In this document: one piece after another, positions 43,360 to 52,072 of the stretch | Layout: each line of letters begins with the position of its first letter | Numbering within the stretch: position 1 is the stretch's first letter | Origin: JAFDWI01 sp963764215 | GTDB lineage: Bacteria > Actinomycetota > Acidimicrobiia > Acidimicrobiales > Iamiaceae | NCBI GenBank assembly: GCA_963764215.1 | Contig: CAVXRS010000006.1 | Coordinates: forward strand, 62,001 to 126,000 | Direction of reading: 5' to 3' | Length of the DNA: 64,000 nt | Made by a program: the position numbers and the translations under genes | The notes under the pieces: generated by a model | What the model saw: only the letters and a program-made list of their open reading frames with translations | Database searches by the model: none | Told to the model about the DNA's origin: nothing

Positions 43360-44773
43360 CCCTGTGGGACTCCCTCGACGACGAAGGGGAGTCGACGGAG
43401 GACGCGACCTTCAGCGTCGCCGAACTGGGCGACGCGATCGAGTCCGCGCTGCGCGGCGCGCTGCCGGGCGAGCTCTGGCTGCGCGGGGAGATCCGCTCGC
43501 TGCGCCCACCGAATCGGAACGGACACCAGTACTTCGATCTCGTCGAACCCGGGGCACGACCCGGGGAGATGCCCACCGCGAAGGTTTCGGTGACGCTGTT
43601 CAGCGGACGGCGCCGTCACATCCTCCAGGCGTTGGCCGACAACACCGGCGACTCGGCACTCGCCGAAGGAGTCGAGGTGCGGATCCGGGGGAAGGTGAAC
43701 TGGTGGGCCGCGGGCGGGAAGTTGAACTTCTTGATGTCGGACATCGATCCGGTCTTCACACTCGGCCAGCTCGATGCGCAACGCCGGGCGCTCCTCGCGG
43801 CGTTGGCAGCAGACGGTCTGCTCGACGCGAATGCCGCCCTGGCGATCCCCGAGTTGCCGCTGCGTGTCGGTCTCGTGACCAGCGCGGGCTCGGCGGCGCA
43901 CGCCGATTTCATGAAGGAGATCGACGCCAGCGGCTATGCCTTCACGTCGATCTCGCCGACGCCCGCGTCCAGGGCGCGGAAGCCCCGTCGACGATCGTGG
44001 CGGCACTGCGCCGCCTGTACGAGCGCCCGATCGATGTGATCGCGGTGGTACGTGGCGGCGGGTCACGGACCGACCTGGTCGCGTTCGACCACACCGACGT
44101 GGCACATGCGATCGCACAGGCACCCGTCCCGGTCTTCACCGGGATCGGGCACGAGATCGATCGCAGTGTCGCTGACGAAGTGGCGGCGGTCGCCTGCAAG
44201 ACCCCGACCGCCGCGGCCGCCGCGTTGGTCGCCCGGGTGGCCGACGCCGAATCGGCGCTCGCCGCCGCAGGTGCGCGGATCGTTGCGATCGCCCAACGTC
44301 GGGTGGCCATGGCGCGTTCGGCGTTCGAGGACCGTTTCGCCCGGGTGCGCCGTGCCGCACAGGTCGCCGACACCCGCGCTTCTTCCCACATGGCAACCCA
44401 GCAACAGCGGCTGTCCACCGCAGCTGCCCGCTCACTCGCCGACGCGCGCCACGCCACCGCGCGCCACACCTCCCGACTCGCAACCCTCGGACCGGCAGGA
44501 CTGTCGCGGGCAGGCGAACGACTCGACGCCGCCGGTGCCCGGGTCCGCGCGTACGATCCCGAACGGGTGCTCGCCCGGGGTTGGTCGCTGACCCGTGACC
44601 GACACGGGCAACTCGTCCGGAGCATCGAGACGGTCTCGGTCGGGGACGTGCTGACCACGACCCTCGCCTCCGGCACCATCTCCAGCACCGTCGCCGGTAC
44701 GAGCACCGATGCCGGCGCGGGGGATCCCGAGCAACGAACCTCCGACGATCCAGACAAGGAACCGAAGCGATGA
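43356..44773 (+). CDS. xseA: Exodeoxyribonuclease VII large subunit (one frame break)
   Basis: The rebuilt protein of about 472 residues has an N-terminal OB fold (LPGELWLRGEIRSLRPPNRN, GHQYFDLVEP), the catalytic region with ALPELPLRVG-like IPELPLRVGLVTSAGSAAHA, DVIAVVRGGGSRTDLVAFD and VFTGIGHEIDRSVADEVA, then a long coiled coil and a C-terminal domain ending RVLARGWSLTRD. With XseB it degrades single-stranded DNA. One C is missing near 43958; restoring it gives AFHVDLADARVQGAEAPSTI. As xseA is a housekeeping gene coupled to an intact xseB, an indel error is the best explanation. Confidence 0.92.
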
Positions 44774-45027
44774 GTGACGACGCCACCGATGCTCCAGCCG
44801 CCTCGTATGCCCAGGCCACGGCCGAGATCGACGCGATCCTGGTCGAACTCGAACGGGACGACCTCGATGTCGACGTCCTCGCGGCGAAGGTCCGGCGTGC
44901 CGCCGAGCTGTTGACCTGGTGCCGGTCCCGGATCCGGGCCGCCACCGACGAGGTCGAAGCCGCCGTGGCGACACTCGACGATGCGGACGGCGCATCCGCC
45001 GACCTGGACGACGACGAGGTCTTCTGA
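44770..45027 (+). CDS. xseB: Exodeoxyribonuclease VII small subunit
   Basis: The 85-residue helical protein has the XseB pattern SYAQATAEIDAILVELERDD, then LDVDVLAAKVRRAAELLTWC and RSRIRAATDEVEAAVATL, with an acidic tail. Several copies bind the XseA coiled coil. The ATG overlaps the xseA stop (ATGA), the usual arrangement. It is intact. Confidence 0.93.
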   Translation: MSDDATDAPAASYAQATAEIDAILVELERDDLDVDVLAAKVRRAAELLTWCRSRIRAATDEVEAAVATLDDADGASADLDDDEVF

Positions 45028-45081
45028 CCGACGGGGCAGTCCCCCACCGCCGCGGTTCCTTGTGGGATGGTGGAGATGGAA

Positions 45082-45291
45082 ATGCCCGACCAACTGCTCC
45101 TGGCCCGCACCCCGCCCCTGGGATGGTGCATCGTCATTCTCGCGCTCTACGCGCTCGTCGCCGTGCCGGTGATCTTCTGGGGGCTGCGCCGCAGCGGTGC
45201 GAGAGGACTGGCGTGGGTGCTCCTCCCGATCCTCGTGGCGGTCGCAACCGGTGGACTCTGGTTCTATGTCCACGGCCAGGTGAGCCGGTGA
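45082..45291 (+). CDS. Small two-helix membrane protein
   Basis: This protein of about 69 residues has two membrane helices (WCIVILALYALVAVPVIFW and LAWVLLPILVAVATGGLWF) separated by a basic turn GLRRSGARG. In-frame ATGs lie at 45067, 45076 and 45082; GGTGGAG ends at 45075, giving proper spacing only for 45082. Its stop overlaps the GTG of the ABC-like gene (GTGA), so it is the first gene of a three-gene set with the ABC-like protein and the permease and may be part of that complex. No family is recognised. Confidence 0.65.
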   Translation: MPDQLLLARTPPLGWCIVILALYALVAVPVIFWGLRRSGARGLAWVLLPILVAVATGGLWFYVHGQVSR

Positions 45292-46227
45292 GCACGCCAC
45301 GCGTCAAAGCCCCCGTCACCGCGCAGATCCGACTGCCGGATCAGTCCGCGGTGCGCTTCGAGGGCGTCTCGGTTCGCCTGGGGGGGACCACCGTGCTCGA
45401 CACCGTCGACCTCGCCATCGAGCGCAACACGTGCTACGGCATCGCCGGCAACGACGCCACCGCCCTGGGCGTGCTCTCCGAACTGATCGCCGCGCTCCGC
45501 CGGCCCACTTCCGGCACCGTCCACGTCGTGGGCTTCGACACCAGTCACGAACCGACCGAGGTCAAACGCCGCGTCGGCCATCTCGCCCACCCCCACACGG
45601 TGCCGCCGCACCTGCACGTCGAGGAGTATCTGTCGCTGCAGGCCGCCGCGATGGGGGTGCCCCGAGACCGCTGGGACGCCATGATCGACACCTTGTTGAC
45701 CTTGGCCGGCATCCCCGGCCGACAGAGGCGCGTTCACCGAAGAACTCGCCCCGGCGAGCCGGCAGTTGCTGGGGGTCGCCGCAACCCTGGTCCACGACCC
45801 GGGTGTCGTGGTGCTGCACGAACCGACCGCCGGTCTCGACGCGCGGGCGGCCGGCCGGCTGTGGAACATGCTCCGCCGGCTGACCGAGGTGTCCCGCACC
45901 CTCGTGGTGTGCAGCCGTCACCTCTCCGAGCTGTCCGCGAACTGCGCACAGATCGCCGTGCTCGACGCGGGTCGGATCATCGACCACGGGCCGCCCACCG
46001 ACGTCGTCGGTCGCCTGGGTGGCGCCAGGCGGATCCGCGCACGGTTGGCCAACGGCGCGGTCCGCACGCACACGGTGGCCGACGAAGCCGCCCAGGCCGC
46101 GCTGCTCCGCAAGCTCGTGGAAGCCGGGGTCGATCTGGTCGAGTTCGCCGAGGTGGCGCCCGAGTTGGACGACCTGGACCTGACCGCGCGCGTACCGGCC
46201 GGCACCGCTCGGGGACCGGCGCGGTGA
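45288..46227 (+). CDS. ABC-type ATP-binding protein with degenerate nucleotide motifs (one frame break)
   Basis: The rebuilt protein of about 312 residues aligns with ABC-2 type ATPases over its length (VRFEGVSVRLGGTTVLDTVD, LRRPTSGTVHVVGFD, VEEYLSLQAAAMGVPRD, VVVLHEPTAGLDARAAGRLW). The key motifs are altered, however. The P-loop reads GIAGNDATALGVL with no Gly-Lys-Ser/Thr. The signature is LAPASRQ in place of LSGGxxQ, and Walker B ends HEP with His for Asp. One extra base near 45722 breaks the frame but lies outside the P-loop and Walker B. The protein is therefore probably a poor or inactive ATPase that still pairs with the coupled permease. Confidence 0.8.
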
Positions 46228-47120
46228 CCATCGAAGCGCCGCCCACCTCCGCCGTGGGGAATCCGGTCCAGCGCGCCACGCTGCTCCGCGCGATGCGTTC
46301 GAACTCGATCGCCGCGATCCTGACCGGCTGGACAGTGCTGATCGCGGCGGTCGGTGCCGTGGTCCTGGGTGATCAGATCGGGTATTCGCACCCCTTCAAG
46401 GCTGCGCCGACCGACGGACCGATCGTCGGTCTCCACCTCGGCCAGTGGTGGGTGGTCACCGTGGTTGCCGGGATGGCGGTGCTCATGGCGGTGCTCGGGT
46501 GCACGATGAGCGCCGCGCAGGGTGAGCGGCGTCGACTCGCAGCCTGGAATGCCACCCTCGTCCGCCCGGGACGGGTGGCGCTCGGTCTGTGGAAGAGCCA
46601 ACTCGCCCTTGGCGCACTGGCGCTGGCGCTCACGCTTCCGGTTGCCGGCATCGCCTACGGGCTCGGCGGTACGACGCTCACCCAGCTCGGCATCGGCCTC
46701 GCGGGCGCGGCGGTTGCCGGGGCCTCGACGAGTGCCTTCGCCATCGCCGTGTCCTGTCGATCTCGCGGGGTGCTGCGTCCCCTCGTCGTCTGTCTCGTCG
46801 TGCTCGCGGGGCTCTTCGTCGGACCGGTCATCGCCCATCAGGCGCGCGGGGCGCCCGAATCGGATCCCGTGCTGGTGGTCGTGCCGATCGTCGCGGTCGC
46901 CGACGCAGCCGTTCCGCACGCGGCACTGCGCAGCTGCGTGGCGGATGCATCGTTCCCAGTCGACTGTTCGCCGCCCCCACTGACCCGGATGTACGGGTCG
47001 GTGGAGCCGACGTCGGGAACCGTCCCCCTGTGGGGCTTCGCCGCGATCGGTGCAGCCGCGGTCACCGTCGGATCCCTGTTGGCGGCCCGCTTCCGTCTGG
47101 CCCGACCGTCGCGCCACTGA
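46224..47120 (+). CDS. ABC-2-like membrane subunit
   Basis: The 298-residue protein has six membrane segments (including AAILTGWTVLIAAVGAVVLG, WWVVTVVAGMAVLMAVLG, LALGALALALTLPVAGIAYG, LRPLVVCLVVLAGLFVGPVI) and an extracytoplasmic loop with two Cys (LRSCVADASFPVDCS) before the last helix, possibly a disulfide. It starts with GTG in a GTGA overlap with the ABC-like gene and is the expected permease partner. The substrate is unknown. It ends 16 bases from the convergent dut stop. Confidence 0.78.
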   Translation: MTIEAPPTSAVGNPVQRATLLRAMRSNSIAAILTGWTVLIAAVGAVVLGDQIGYSHPFKAAPTDGPIVGLHLGQWWVVTVVAGMAVLMAVLGCTMSAAQGERRRLAAWNATLVRPGRVALGLWKSQLALGALALALTLPVAGIAYGLGGTTLTQLGIGLAGAAVAGASTSAFAIAVSCRSRGVLRPLVVCLVVLAGLFVGPVIAHQARGAPESDPVLVVVPIVAVADAAVPHAALRSCVADASFPVDCSPPPLTRMYGSVEPTSGTVPLWGFAAIGAAAVTVGSLLAARFRLARPSRH

Positions 47121-47136
47121 TCGCATCTGCGCGAGC

Positions 47137-47574
47137 TCAACGCCCCGAATGGCCGAAGCCTCCGTGGCCGCGTGCCGTGTCGTCGAGTGCGTCGACCACC
47201 CGGAATGCACAGGTCTCGACGCGCTGCACCACGAGCTGGGCGATCCGGTCGCCCCGGCGGATCTGGTACGCCTCGGTCGGGTCGGTGTTGACGAGCAGGA
47301 CCTTGAGCTCGTCCCGGTAGCCCGAATCGATCAGACCCGGGGTGTTCAGGCAGCTCACGCCGTGACGCAACGCCAGGCCGCTGCGCGGCTGGACGAAACC
47401 GGCCCACCCCTCGGGAATCGCCACCGCGATGCCGGTGGCCACCAGGGCCCGTCCGCCCCTAGGAGGAAGCAGGGCGTCGTCCCGGGCGTAGAGATCGGCG
47501 CCGGCGTCGCCGGGCTGCGCGTAGCGGGGAAGGTCGAGGTCCGGGTCCAGCCGCGCGATCGGGATCTCCAACAT
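47137..47574 (-). CDS. dut: dUTP diphosphatase
   Basis: The 145-residue trimeric dUTPase has all five motifs: PGDAGADLYARDD, PRSGLALRHGVSCLN, GLIDSGYRDELKVLLVN, GDRIAQLVVQRVE, and the P-loop-like C-terminus RGHGGFGHSGR. It hydrolyses dUTP to dUMP and PPi, keeping uracil out of DNA and feeding dTMP synthesis. The last motif differs slightly from the common GGFGSTG form (His for Ser), which should not matter. It ends 16 bases before the convergent permease gene. Confidence 0.95.
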   Translation of the reverse strand: MLEIPIARLDPDLDLPRYAQPGDAGADLYARDDALLPPRGGRALVATGIAVAIPEGWAGFVQPRSGLALRHGVSCLNTPGLIDSGYRDELKVLLVNTDPTEAYQIRRGDRIAQLVVQRVETCAFRVVDALDDTARGHGGFGHSGR

Positions 47575-47618
47575 CGTGCGAAGAGTAGCGGGGCTCGATC
47601 GGGGAGGGGGACCCCGGG

Positions 47619-48374
47619 TCAGGGGGTGTCGGCGAGGCGCCGCGACAGGCGTGCCAGACCTCGCCGGGCCAGCCGGGACACGTGCATCTGGGAGATCCCG
47701 AGACGCTGGGCGATCTGATCCTGGCTGAGCCGGTCCCAGTAGCGCAGTCGCAGGATCAGCTCTTCACGGCGGGGCAGCGTCTCGAGGGCCTCGGCGACCA
47801 GCAACCGGTCGACGCAGTCGGAGGTCCACAGGTCGTCCTGGGCTACGGCCCGTTCCAGCTCGACGGCCCCGAGCGAACCGGACTCGCAGAACAGCGAACG
47901 GGCGTTGAAGGCCGCCCCCGCCTCCATCGACTCGAGCACCTGTTCGTCCGCGCACCCGACCGCGGTGGCGAGCTCGGAAATGGTCGGTGCATGACCGAGT
48001 TCCTGGGAGAGACGTTCCAGCGCGGCGTTCACCGCCAGATGTCGTTCCTTTGCACCACGTGGGACGCGCAGATCCCACACCGCATCACGGAAGTGCCGCT
48101 TGATCTCACCCAGGATGGTCGGCGTCGCAAAGGCCTCGAAGGGAACGCCCCGGTTCGGATCGAAGCGATCGACGGCCATGATCAGCCCCACTGACGCCAC
48201 CTGGATGAGATCGTCCCGGGGAACCCCACGGCGGGTGAAGCGGCAGGCCAGGCGCCTGGCGAGGGGAAGGTTCCGACGAATCAGCTCGTTCCGTCTACTC
48301 CGCCCCGGGTCGGCCCCTCCGCCGCAGTTGCGCCGTACCACGGCACGTCCGTCGAGTCCGCAATCGAGCTCCAT
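47619..48374 (-). CDS. sigF: SigB/SigF-family RNA polymerase sigma factor
   Basis: The 251-residue sigma factor has region 2 (LARRLACRFTRRGVPRDDLI, QVASVGLIMAVDRFDPNRGV, FATPTILGEIKRHFRD), region 3 and region 4 ending in RLSQDQIAQRLGISQMHVSR. The GVPRDDLIQVASVGL and GEIKRHFRD forms place it in the stress/sporulation group (SigB/SigF). It is likely held inactive by the anti-sigma protein encoded just upstream, with one base between the two genes. The ATG at 48374 gives a normal family length; a longer frame continues antisense to nothing useful and is rejected. Confidence 0.92.
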   Translation of the reverse strand: MELDCGLDGRAVVRRNCGGGADPGRSRRNELIRRNLPLARRLACRFTRRGVPRDDLIQVASVGLIMAVDRFDPNRGVPFEAFATPTILGEIKRHFRDAVWDLRVPRGAKERHLAVNAALERLSQELGHAPTISELATAVGCADEQVLESMEAGAAFNARSLFCESGSLGAVELERAVAQDDLWTSDCVDRLLVAEALETLPRREELILRLRYWDRLSQDQIAQRLGISQMHVSRLARRGLARLSRRLADTP

Positions 48375-48375
48375 G

Positions 48376-48810
48376 TCACTTCTCCCCGTCCGTTTCTCGT
48401 TCGAATTCGACGCTGATGGTCGGGCCGGCGAGCCGGCCCAGATCGATGGTGTGCCCGGCGGAGGTCGCGTCGAGGATCTGTTCGGACAGATCCGCCACCT
48501 CGGGCATCCGGGCGGCTCCGACCAGGCTGATCTGCGCCGACAGACCATCTGGAAGGATCGTGAACGTCGCCTGGAGCCGACCGCCTGGTTCGTCGCCGGC
48601 GATCGGCGTGACGTGGTCCTCCGGGTCGAACGGGTCGAGCGGTCGCCCGAGCAACACGCCGATGGCCTCGCCCAGAGCCATCCGCACGTCCTGGACCTGG
48701 TCGTAGTCGAAGCCCCGCTCCGCGGCGAGGTCGGCTCCGGCCAGCCGGACGAGGTGGGCGAACCGTGCCACGGCCGGCACGACCACCCCGACGCTCGGTG
48801 CTGATGTCAT
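48376..48810 (-). CDS. RsbW/UsfX-like anti-sigma factor
   Basis: This protein of about 144 residues starts MTSAPSVGVVVPAVARFAHL and has the DVRMALGEAIGVLLG helix that corresponds to the N-box of RsbW/SpoIIAB kinases. The usual ATP-magnesium Asn of the N-box (E-A-x-x-N) is replaced, reading EAIGV, and no DxGxG or G-x-G lid is evident. It should bind SigF, and the operon order anti-sigma then sigma supports that, but it may not phosphorylate an antagonist. UsfX of mycobacteria is similarly degenerate, from general knowledge. The start at 48810 is chosen over 48843 by family length. Confidence 0.82.
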   Translation of the reverse strand: MTSAPSVGVVVPAVARFAHLVRLAGADLAAERGFDYDQVQDVRMALGEAIGVLLGRPLDPFDPEDHVTPIAGDEPGGRLQATFTILPDGLSAQISLVGAARMPEVADLSEQILDATSAGHTIDLGRLAGPTISVEFERETDGEK

Positions 48811-48850
48811 ACAGTGAGACTTATCGAAATCATCTGAAATCACGACAACC

Positions 48851-48884
48851 TTTGACCAATGTCACTTCGGAGAGTATTTGACCA
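48851..48884 (-). promoter_or_regulatory. Direct repeat TTTGACCA upstream of rsbW-sigF
   Basis: TTTGACCA occurs twice, at 48851-48858 and 48877-48884, 26 bases apart start to start, about 2.5 helical turns. The region lies between the end of the TetR gene and the rsbW start and is unusually AT-rich. On the minus strand a TTGTCG...GATAAG pair (17-base spacer) further downstream could be the promoter. A SigF-type GGTTT...GGGTA promoter was looked for and not found, so direct SigF autoregulation is not supported by sequence. Confidence 0.35.
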
Positions 48885-48900
48885 CTCCGTTGCGAAAGAA

Positions 48901-49563
48901 TCAAGTGATTTTTCGCGAACCCCGGAACATCCCACCGATGCCCTGCCACATCAGCTCGGCCAAGTCGTCCACCAACTCGCCCCGGGGCATCGACGGTCGG
49001 GCCACCCAGTCGTCACCCGCGAGATGCACCATGCCCACGATGCCGTAGGACCACGGTCGTGCCGGGGCGGTGTCCTGACCCGCCAGGCGCAGCCCGTCGG
49101 AGAGGTTCCGGGCGATCACCGCGGCGAGTTGATCGACCAGCGTCGACAACGCCGCTCCCCGGGGAGGGATGCGGTGGGTGAGGAAGCGGTAGAGACTGGG
49201 ATCGTTCTCGATCGTGGACACGTACGCGTCGATCGAGCGGCGGACCAGATCCCGCGGTGGGCCACCCTCGGTGAGGATGACCCGCAACCGCTCGGCCAGC
49301 TCGCCGATGAAGCGTTCGGCCAATGCTTCGACAAGGCCCTCCCGATCACCGAAATGCCGGTAGAGGATCGGCTTGGACACCCCGGACGCCTGGGCGATCG
49401 CCTCCATCGACGCGGTCGGACCCTCGGAGCTGATCACCGCGATCGCCGCGTCCAGGTAACTCTCGCGCCGCGCGGCCCGGGCCTCGGCCCGCTCCAGGGG
49501 AGTGGATGGGCGACTCCCCTTCGACCTGTTCGGGCGTCGTCTTGCGCCGTGATCCGTCGTCAT
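48901..49563 (-). CDS. TetR family transcriptional regulator
   Basis: The 220-residue repressor has a classic TetR head: ESYLDAAIAVISSEGPTASM, EAIAQASGVSKPILYRHFGD and REGLVEALAERFIGELAERL. The C-terminal half is a helical ligand domain of the QacR/AcrR-like size. Its stop-start overlap with the SpoU methyltransferase gene (ATGA at 49560-49563) places it at the end of the transcript that carries the SDR and crotonase genes, so it probably controls acyl-CoA metabolism. Its operator may be the inverted repeat at 52073-52087. Confidence 0.9.
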   Translation of the reverse strand: MTTDHGARRRPNRSKGSRPSTPLERAEARAARRESYLDAAIAVISSEGPTASMEAIAQASGVSKPILYRHFGDREGLVEALAERFIGELAERLRVILTEGGPPRDLVRRSIDAYVSTIENDPSLYRFLTHRIPPRGAALSTLVDQLAAVIARNLSDGLRLAGQDTAPARPWSYGIVGMVHLAGDDWVARPSMPRGELVDDLAELMWQGIGGMFRGSRKIT

Positions 49564-50303
49564 CGGTGTCCTCCCGTGCTGGTGCTGCCGATCGGCGGCG
49601 ATGCGCCGCCGTCGTGGTGCGGACGTCGCGCATGACGCGCCGCCCAGGCATACATGGCGATGCCCGACGCGACCCCGGCATTGATCGACCGGGTCGAACC
49701 GAACATGGTGATCGAGCAGATCGCGGTGGCGATCTCGCGTGCTGCCTGCGACAGACCCGGTCCCTCCTGGCCGAACAGCAGCGCACAGACCTCGGGGAGC
49801 GGATGGTCTTCGATCGGCACCGAACCTTCCAGGTTGTCGATGCCGATCACGTCCAGCCCGGCGTCGCCCGCCCAGGCGACGAACGCGTCGATGTCACGGT
49901 GGTGGTGCACGTGCAGGTAGCGGTCGGTGACCATCGCCCCGCGCCGGTTCCAACGGCGATGACCGATGATGTGCACGCCGGCCGCATTGAAGGCGTTCGC
50001 GTTCCTGACCACGGTGCCGATGTTCATGTCGCTCGACCAGTTCTCGATCGCCACGTGGAACGGATGGCGGCGGGTGTCCAGGTCCGCCACGATCGCCTCC
50101 ACGGACCAGTAGCGGTACCGGTCACTCACGTTGCGTCGATCGCCGTGGGCGAGCAGGTCGGGGTCCAGACGGTCGTCGTCGGGCCACGGTTCTGGGTGAG
50201 GACCGACCCCGACGGTCGGGTCTTCGAACACCGGCCCGAGCGAAGGCACCCCATCGGCAATGGGGCCCTCGATCGAGCCTCGGGGCCGGACCGTGCCGGT
50301 CAT
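49560..50303 (-). CDS. SpoU/TrmH family RNA 2'-O-methyltransferase
   Basis: The 247-residue protein has the SPOUT knot motifs: HVAIENWSSDMNIGTVVRNA with NAFNAAGVHIIGHRR (motif 1), CALLFGQEGPGLSQAAREI (motif 2) and CSITMFGSTRSINAGVASGI (motif 3). It should methylate a ribose in tRNA or rRNA; the target position cannot be told. An N-terminal extension of about 85 residues is unusual and may bind RNA. It sits between a TetR gene and a lipid-type SDR with ATGA overlaps on both sides, which makes it an odd passenger in this operon. Confidence 0.85.
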   Translation of the reverse strand: MTGTVRPRGSIEGPIADGVPSLGPVFEDPTVGVGPHPEPWPDDDRLDPDLLAHGDRRNVSDRYRYWSVEAIVADLDTRRHPFHVAIENWSSDMNIGTVVRNANAFNAAGVHIIGHRRWNRRGAMVTDRYLHVHHHRDIDAFVAWAGDAGLDVIGIDNLEGSVPIEDHPLPEVCALLFGQEGPGLSQAAREIATAICSITMFGSTRSINAGVASGIAMYAWAARHARRPHHDGGASPPIGSTSTGGHR

Positions 50304-51212
50304 CGCGGTTCCGGGTCGAACGGATCCCGACCCATCTGGGTGCGCACCGGGATCACCGGCGGGTTCACCAGGCTGCGTCGTTGCCAGTTGGCGCCGTCGA
50401 CGACCAGGGTGTGCCCGGAGATGAACCGGGCGAACGGTGACGCCAGGAACGTCGCCGCCCAACCGAGCTCACGGCGCTCGCCGCTGCGCATCGCCGGCTG
50501 GCGGTCATCGGCGCCGGGCGCACGTTCGAGGTTGGCGGTGATGTCGTCGGTCATGTCCTCGTGGGGGAACAGGCCCGGAACCAGGCCGTTCACCTGGATA
50601 CCGTACGGCCCCCATTCGACGGCAAGGGTCTCGGTGAGGTTCTTCACCCCGGCCTTCGCGGCGGCCGAATGGGCGAACCCCGGGCCGCCGGTCCAGGCGT
50701 AGGAGGCACCGATGTTGACGATCGATGCCGGGGTGCGCCGCGCCAGGTGGCGGCGGGCGAACGCGCGGCTGCACAGGAACGTGCCGGTCAGCGTGATGTC
50801 CACCACGCTGCGCCAGCGCGTTCGGGCTCATGTCCTCGGCCGGAACGGGGAAGTTCGCGGCGGCGTTGTTGACGAGCACGCCGGGCAGTCCGAATGCCTC
50901 TTCGGCTGCGTCGAACGCGGTTTCGATGGCGTCGGCATCACGGATGTCACAGGCCACGGTGACCCCTCGCGCTCCCGTGTCGGCGAACATCGCCTCGGCC
51001 GCGGCGAGATGCTCGTCGGAACGACTGACCACCACCAGGTCGGCGCCGAGCCGGGCGAACTCGGCCGCGATCGCCTTGCCCAGCCCGGTTCCGCCCCCGG
51101 TGACCAGGACGCACACCCCCGCGAAGGTGTCCGGGGCCAACGCGGTGGCACCTGCCGGGGGCGGGGCGGCGAGGCCGATCAGCCCGGACTCGTCCTCCGC
51201 GTCGCCGGTCAC
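50300..51212 (-). CDS. SDR family oxidoreductase (one frame break)
   Basis: The rebuilt protein of about 303 residues has the NAD(P)-binding motif VLVTGGGTGLGKAIA, then VVSRSDEHLAAAEAMF, VLVNNAAANFPVPAEDMSPN, and the catalytic Tyr-x-x-x-Lys region, where HSAAAKAGV aligns to the SAxxAKAG form seen in dienoyl-CoA reductase-like SDRs that lack the Tyr. It ends with an NWQRRSLVNPP extension. It probably reduces a fatty acyl-CoA-type double bond or ketone. An extra base near 50808 breaks the frame; removing it joins MSPNA to WRSVVDITLTGTF. It overlaps the methyltransferase gene by four bases. Confidence 0.83.
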
Positions 51213-51215
51213 CGG

Positions 51216-52004
51216 TCAGCTCCCCGTGTAGTCGCCGGGTCGTCCCTCGGCCCGTGCGGCCCGGAACTCGGCGAAATCGTCGCTGCGGTTCAGGAACGTC
51301 TGGTAGATCATCTCGTCGTCCATCGAGGCGCGCACCGCCGGTCGCACCCGGTGGGCGATGACCTTGCGTGCCAGCTTCACCGCCACGGCGGGCGTCCGGG
51401 CGATCTGTTCGGCCATGGCCCGCACGGTCCCGTCCAACTCGTCCGCAGGCACGAGCCTCGAGACGATCCCGTGCGCCAGGGCTTCGTCAGCTTCCATGAC
51501 CCGACCGGTCAACACCAGATCCGAAACGACCCCGTGGCCGCACATCTGGGTCAGCACGGCCACGCCGCCGGTGTCGGGGATGACCCCGTGACCGAGCTCG
51601 GGCAGACGGAAGCGCGCGCCCTCGGCGGCGACACGGATGTCCGCCAGGAGCGCCCGTTGGAACGACCCGCCCATCGTCCATCCCTTGCAGGCGACGATCA
51701 CCGGCGCGTCGAGTTCCCAGAGCTGTTGGATCCCCCGGTGACCGCGACGCATCAACTCGTGGTGGCTCAGCTCGACCTGCATGGTGCCGATGGCCGAGGT
51801 GTCACGGCCCGAGGAGAACGATCGGCCCTCACCGCGCCAGATCACCGCCCGCACATCGGGGCGGGCGCGCAACTCGGCGAGAATCTCGAAGAGCCGGGCA
51901 TCCATCTCGTCGTCGAACGCGTTGTGCTTGGCATCGTTGTCGTTGGTGATCGTGGCCACCGCGCCGTCGATGTCACAGCGGATCCGGTCGCTCACCGCAC
52001 CCAC
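51216..52004 (-). CDS. Enoyl-CoA hydratase/isomerase family protein
   Basis: The 262-residue crotonase has AVIWRGEGRSFSSGRDTSAI (oxyanion region, with the CoA loop SSGRD), ELDAPVIVACKGWTMGGSFQ and RALLADIRVAAEGARFRLPE, followed by LPELGHGVIPDTGG, whose Glu is where hydratases place a catalytic acid. The C-terminal helix carries KLARKVI. It should hydrate or isomerise an enoyl-CoA. The start is GTG (52004, or 51995 in frame). It reads toward the SDR gene, four bases away, and its promoter is probably the region with the inverted repeat at 52073-52087. Confidence 0.9.
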   Translation of the reverse strand: MGAVSDRIRCDIDGAVATITNDNDAKHNAFDDEMDARLFEILAELRARPDVRAVIWRGEGRSFSSGRDTSAIGTMQVELSHHELMRRGHRGIQQLWELDAPVIVACKGWTMGGSFQRALLADIRVAAEGARFRLPELGHGVIPDTGGVAVLTQMCGHGVVSDLVLTGRVMEADEALAHGIVSRLVPADELDGTVRAMAEQIARTPAVAVKLARKVIAHRVRPAVRASMDDEMIYQTFLNRSDDFAEFRAARAEGRPGDYTGS

Positions 52005-52072
52005 GTCCCGCGCCGATCGGGGCCCGCGCCACCCGCCGTCGCCCGCATCCGTATCGCCACAGTCATGATCGT

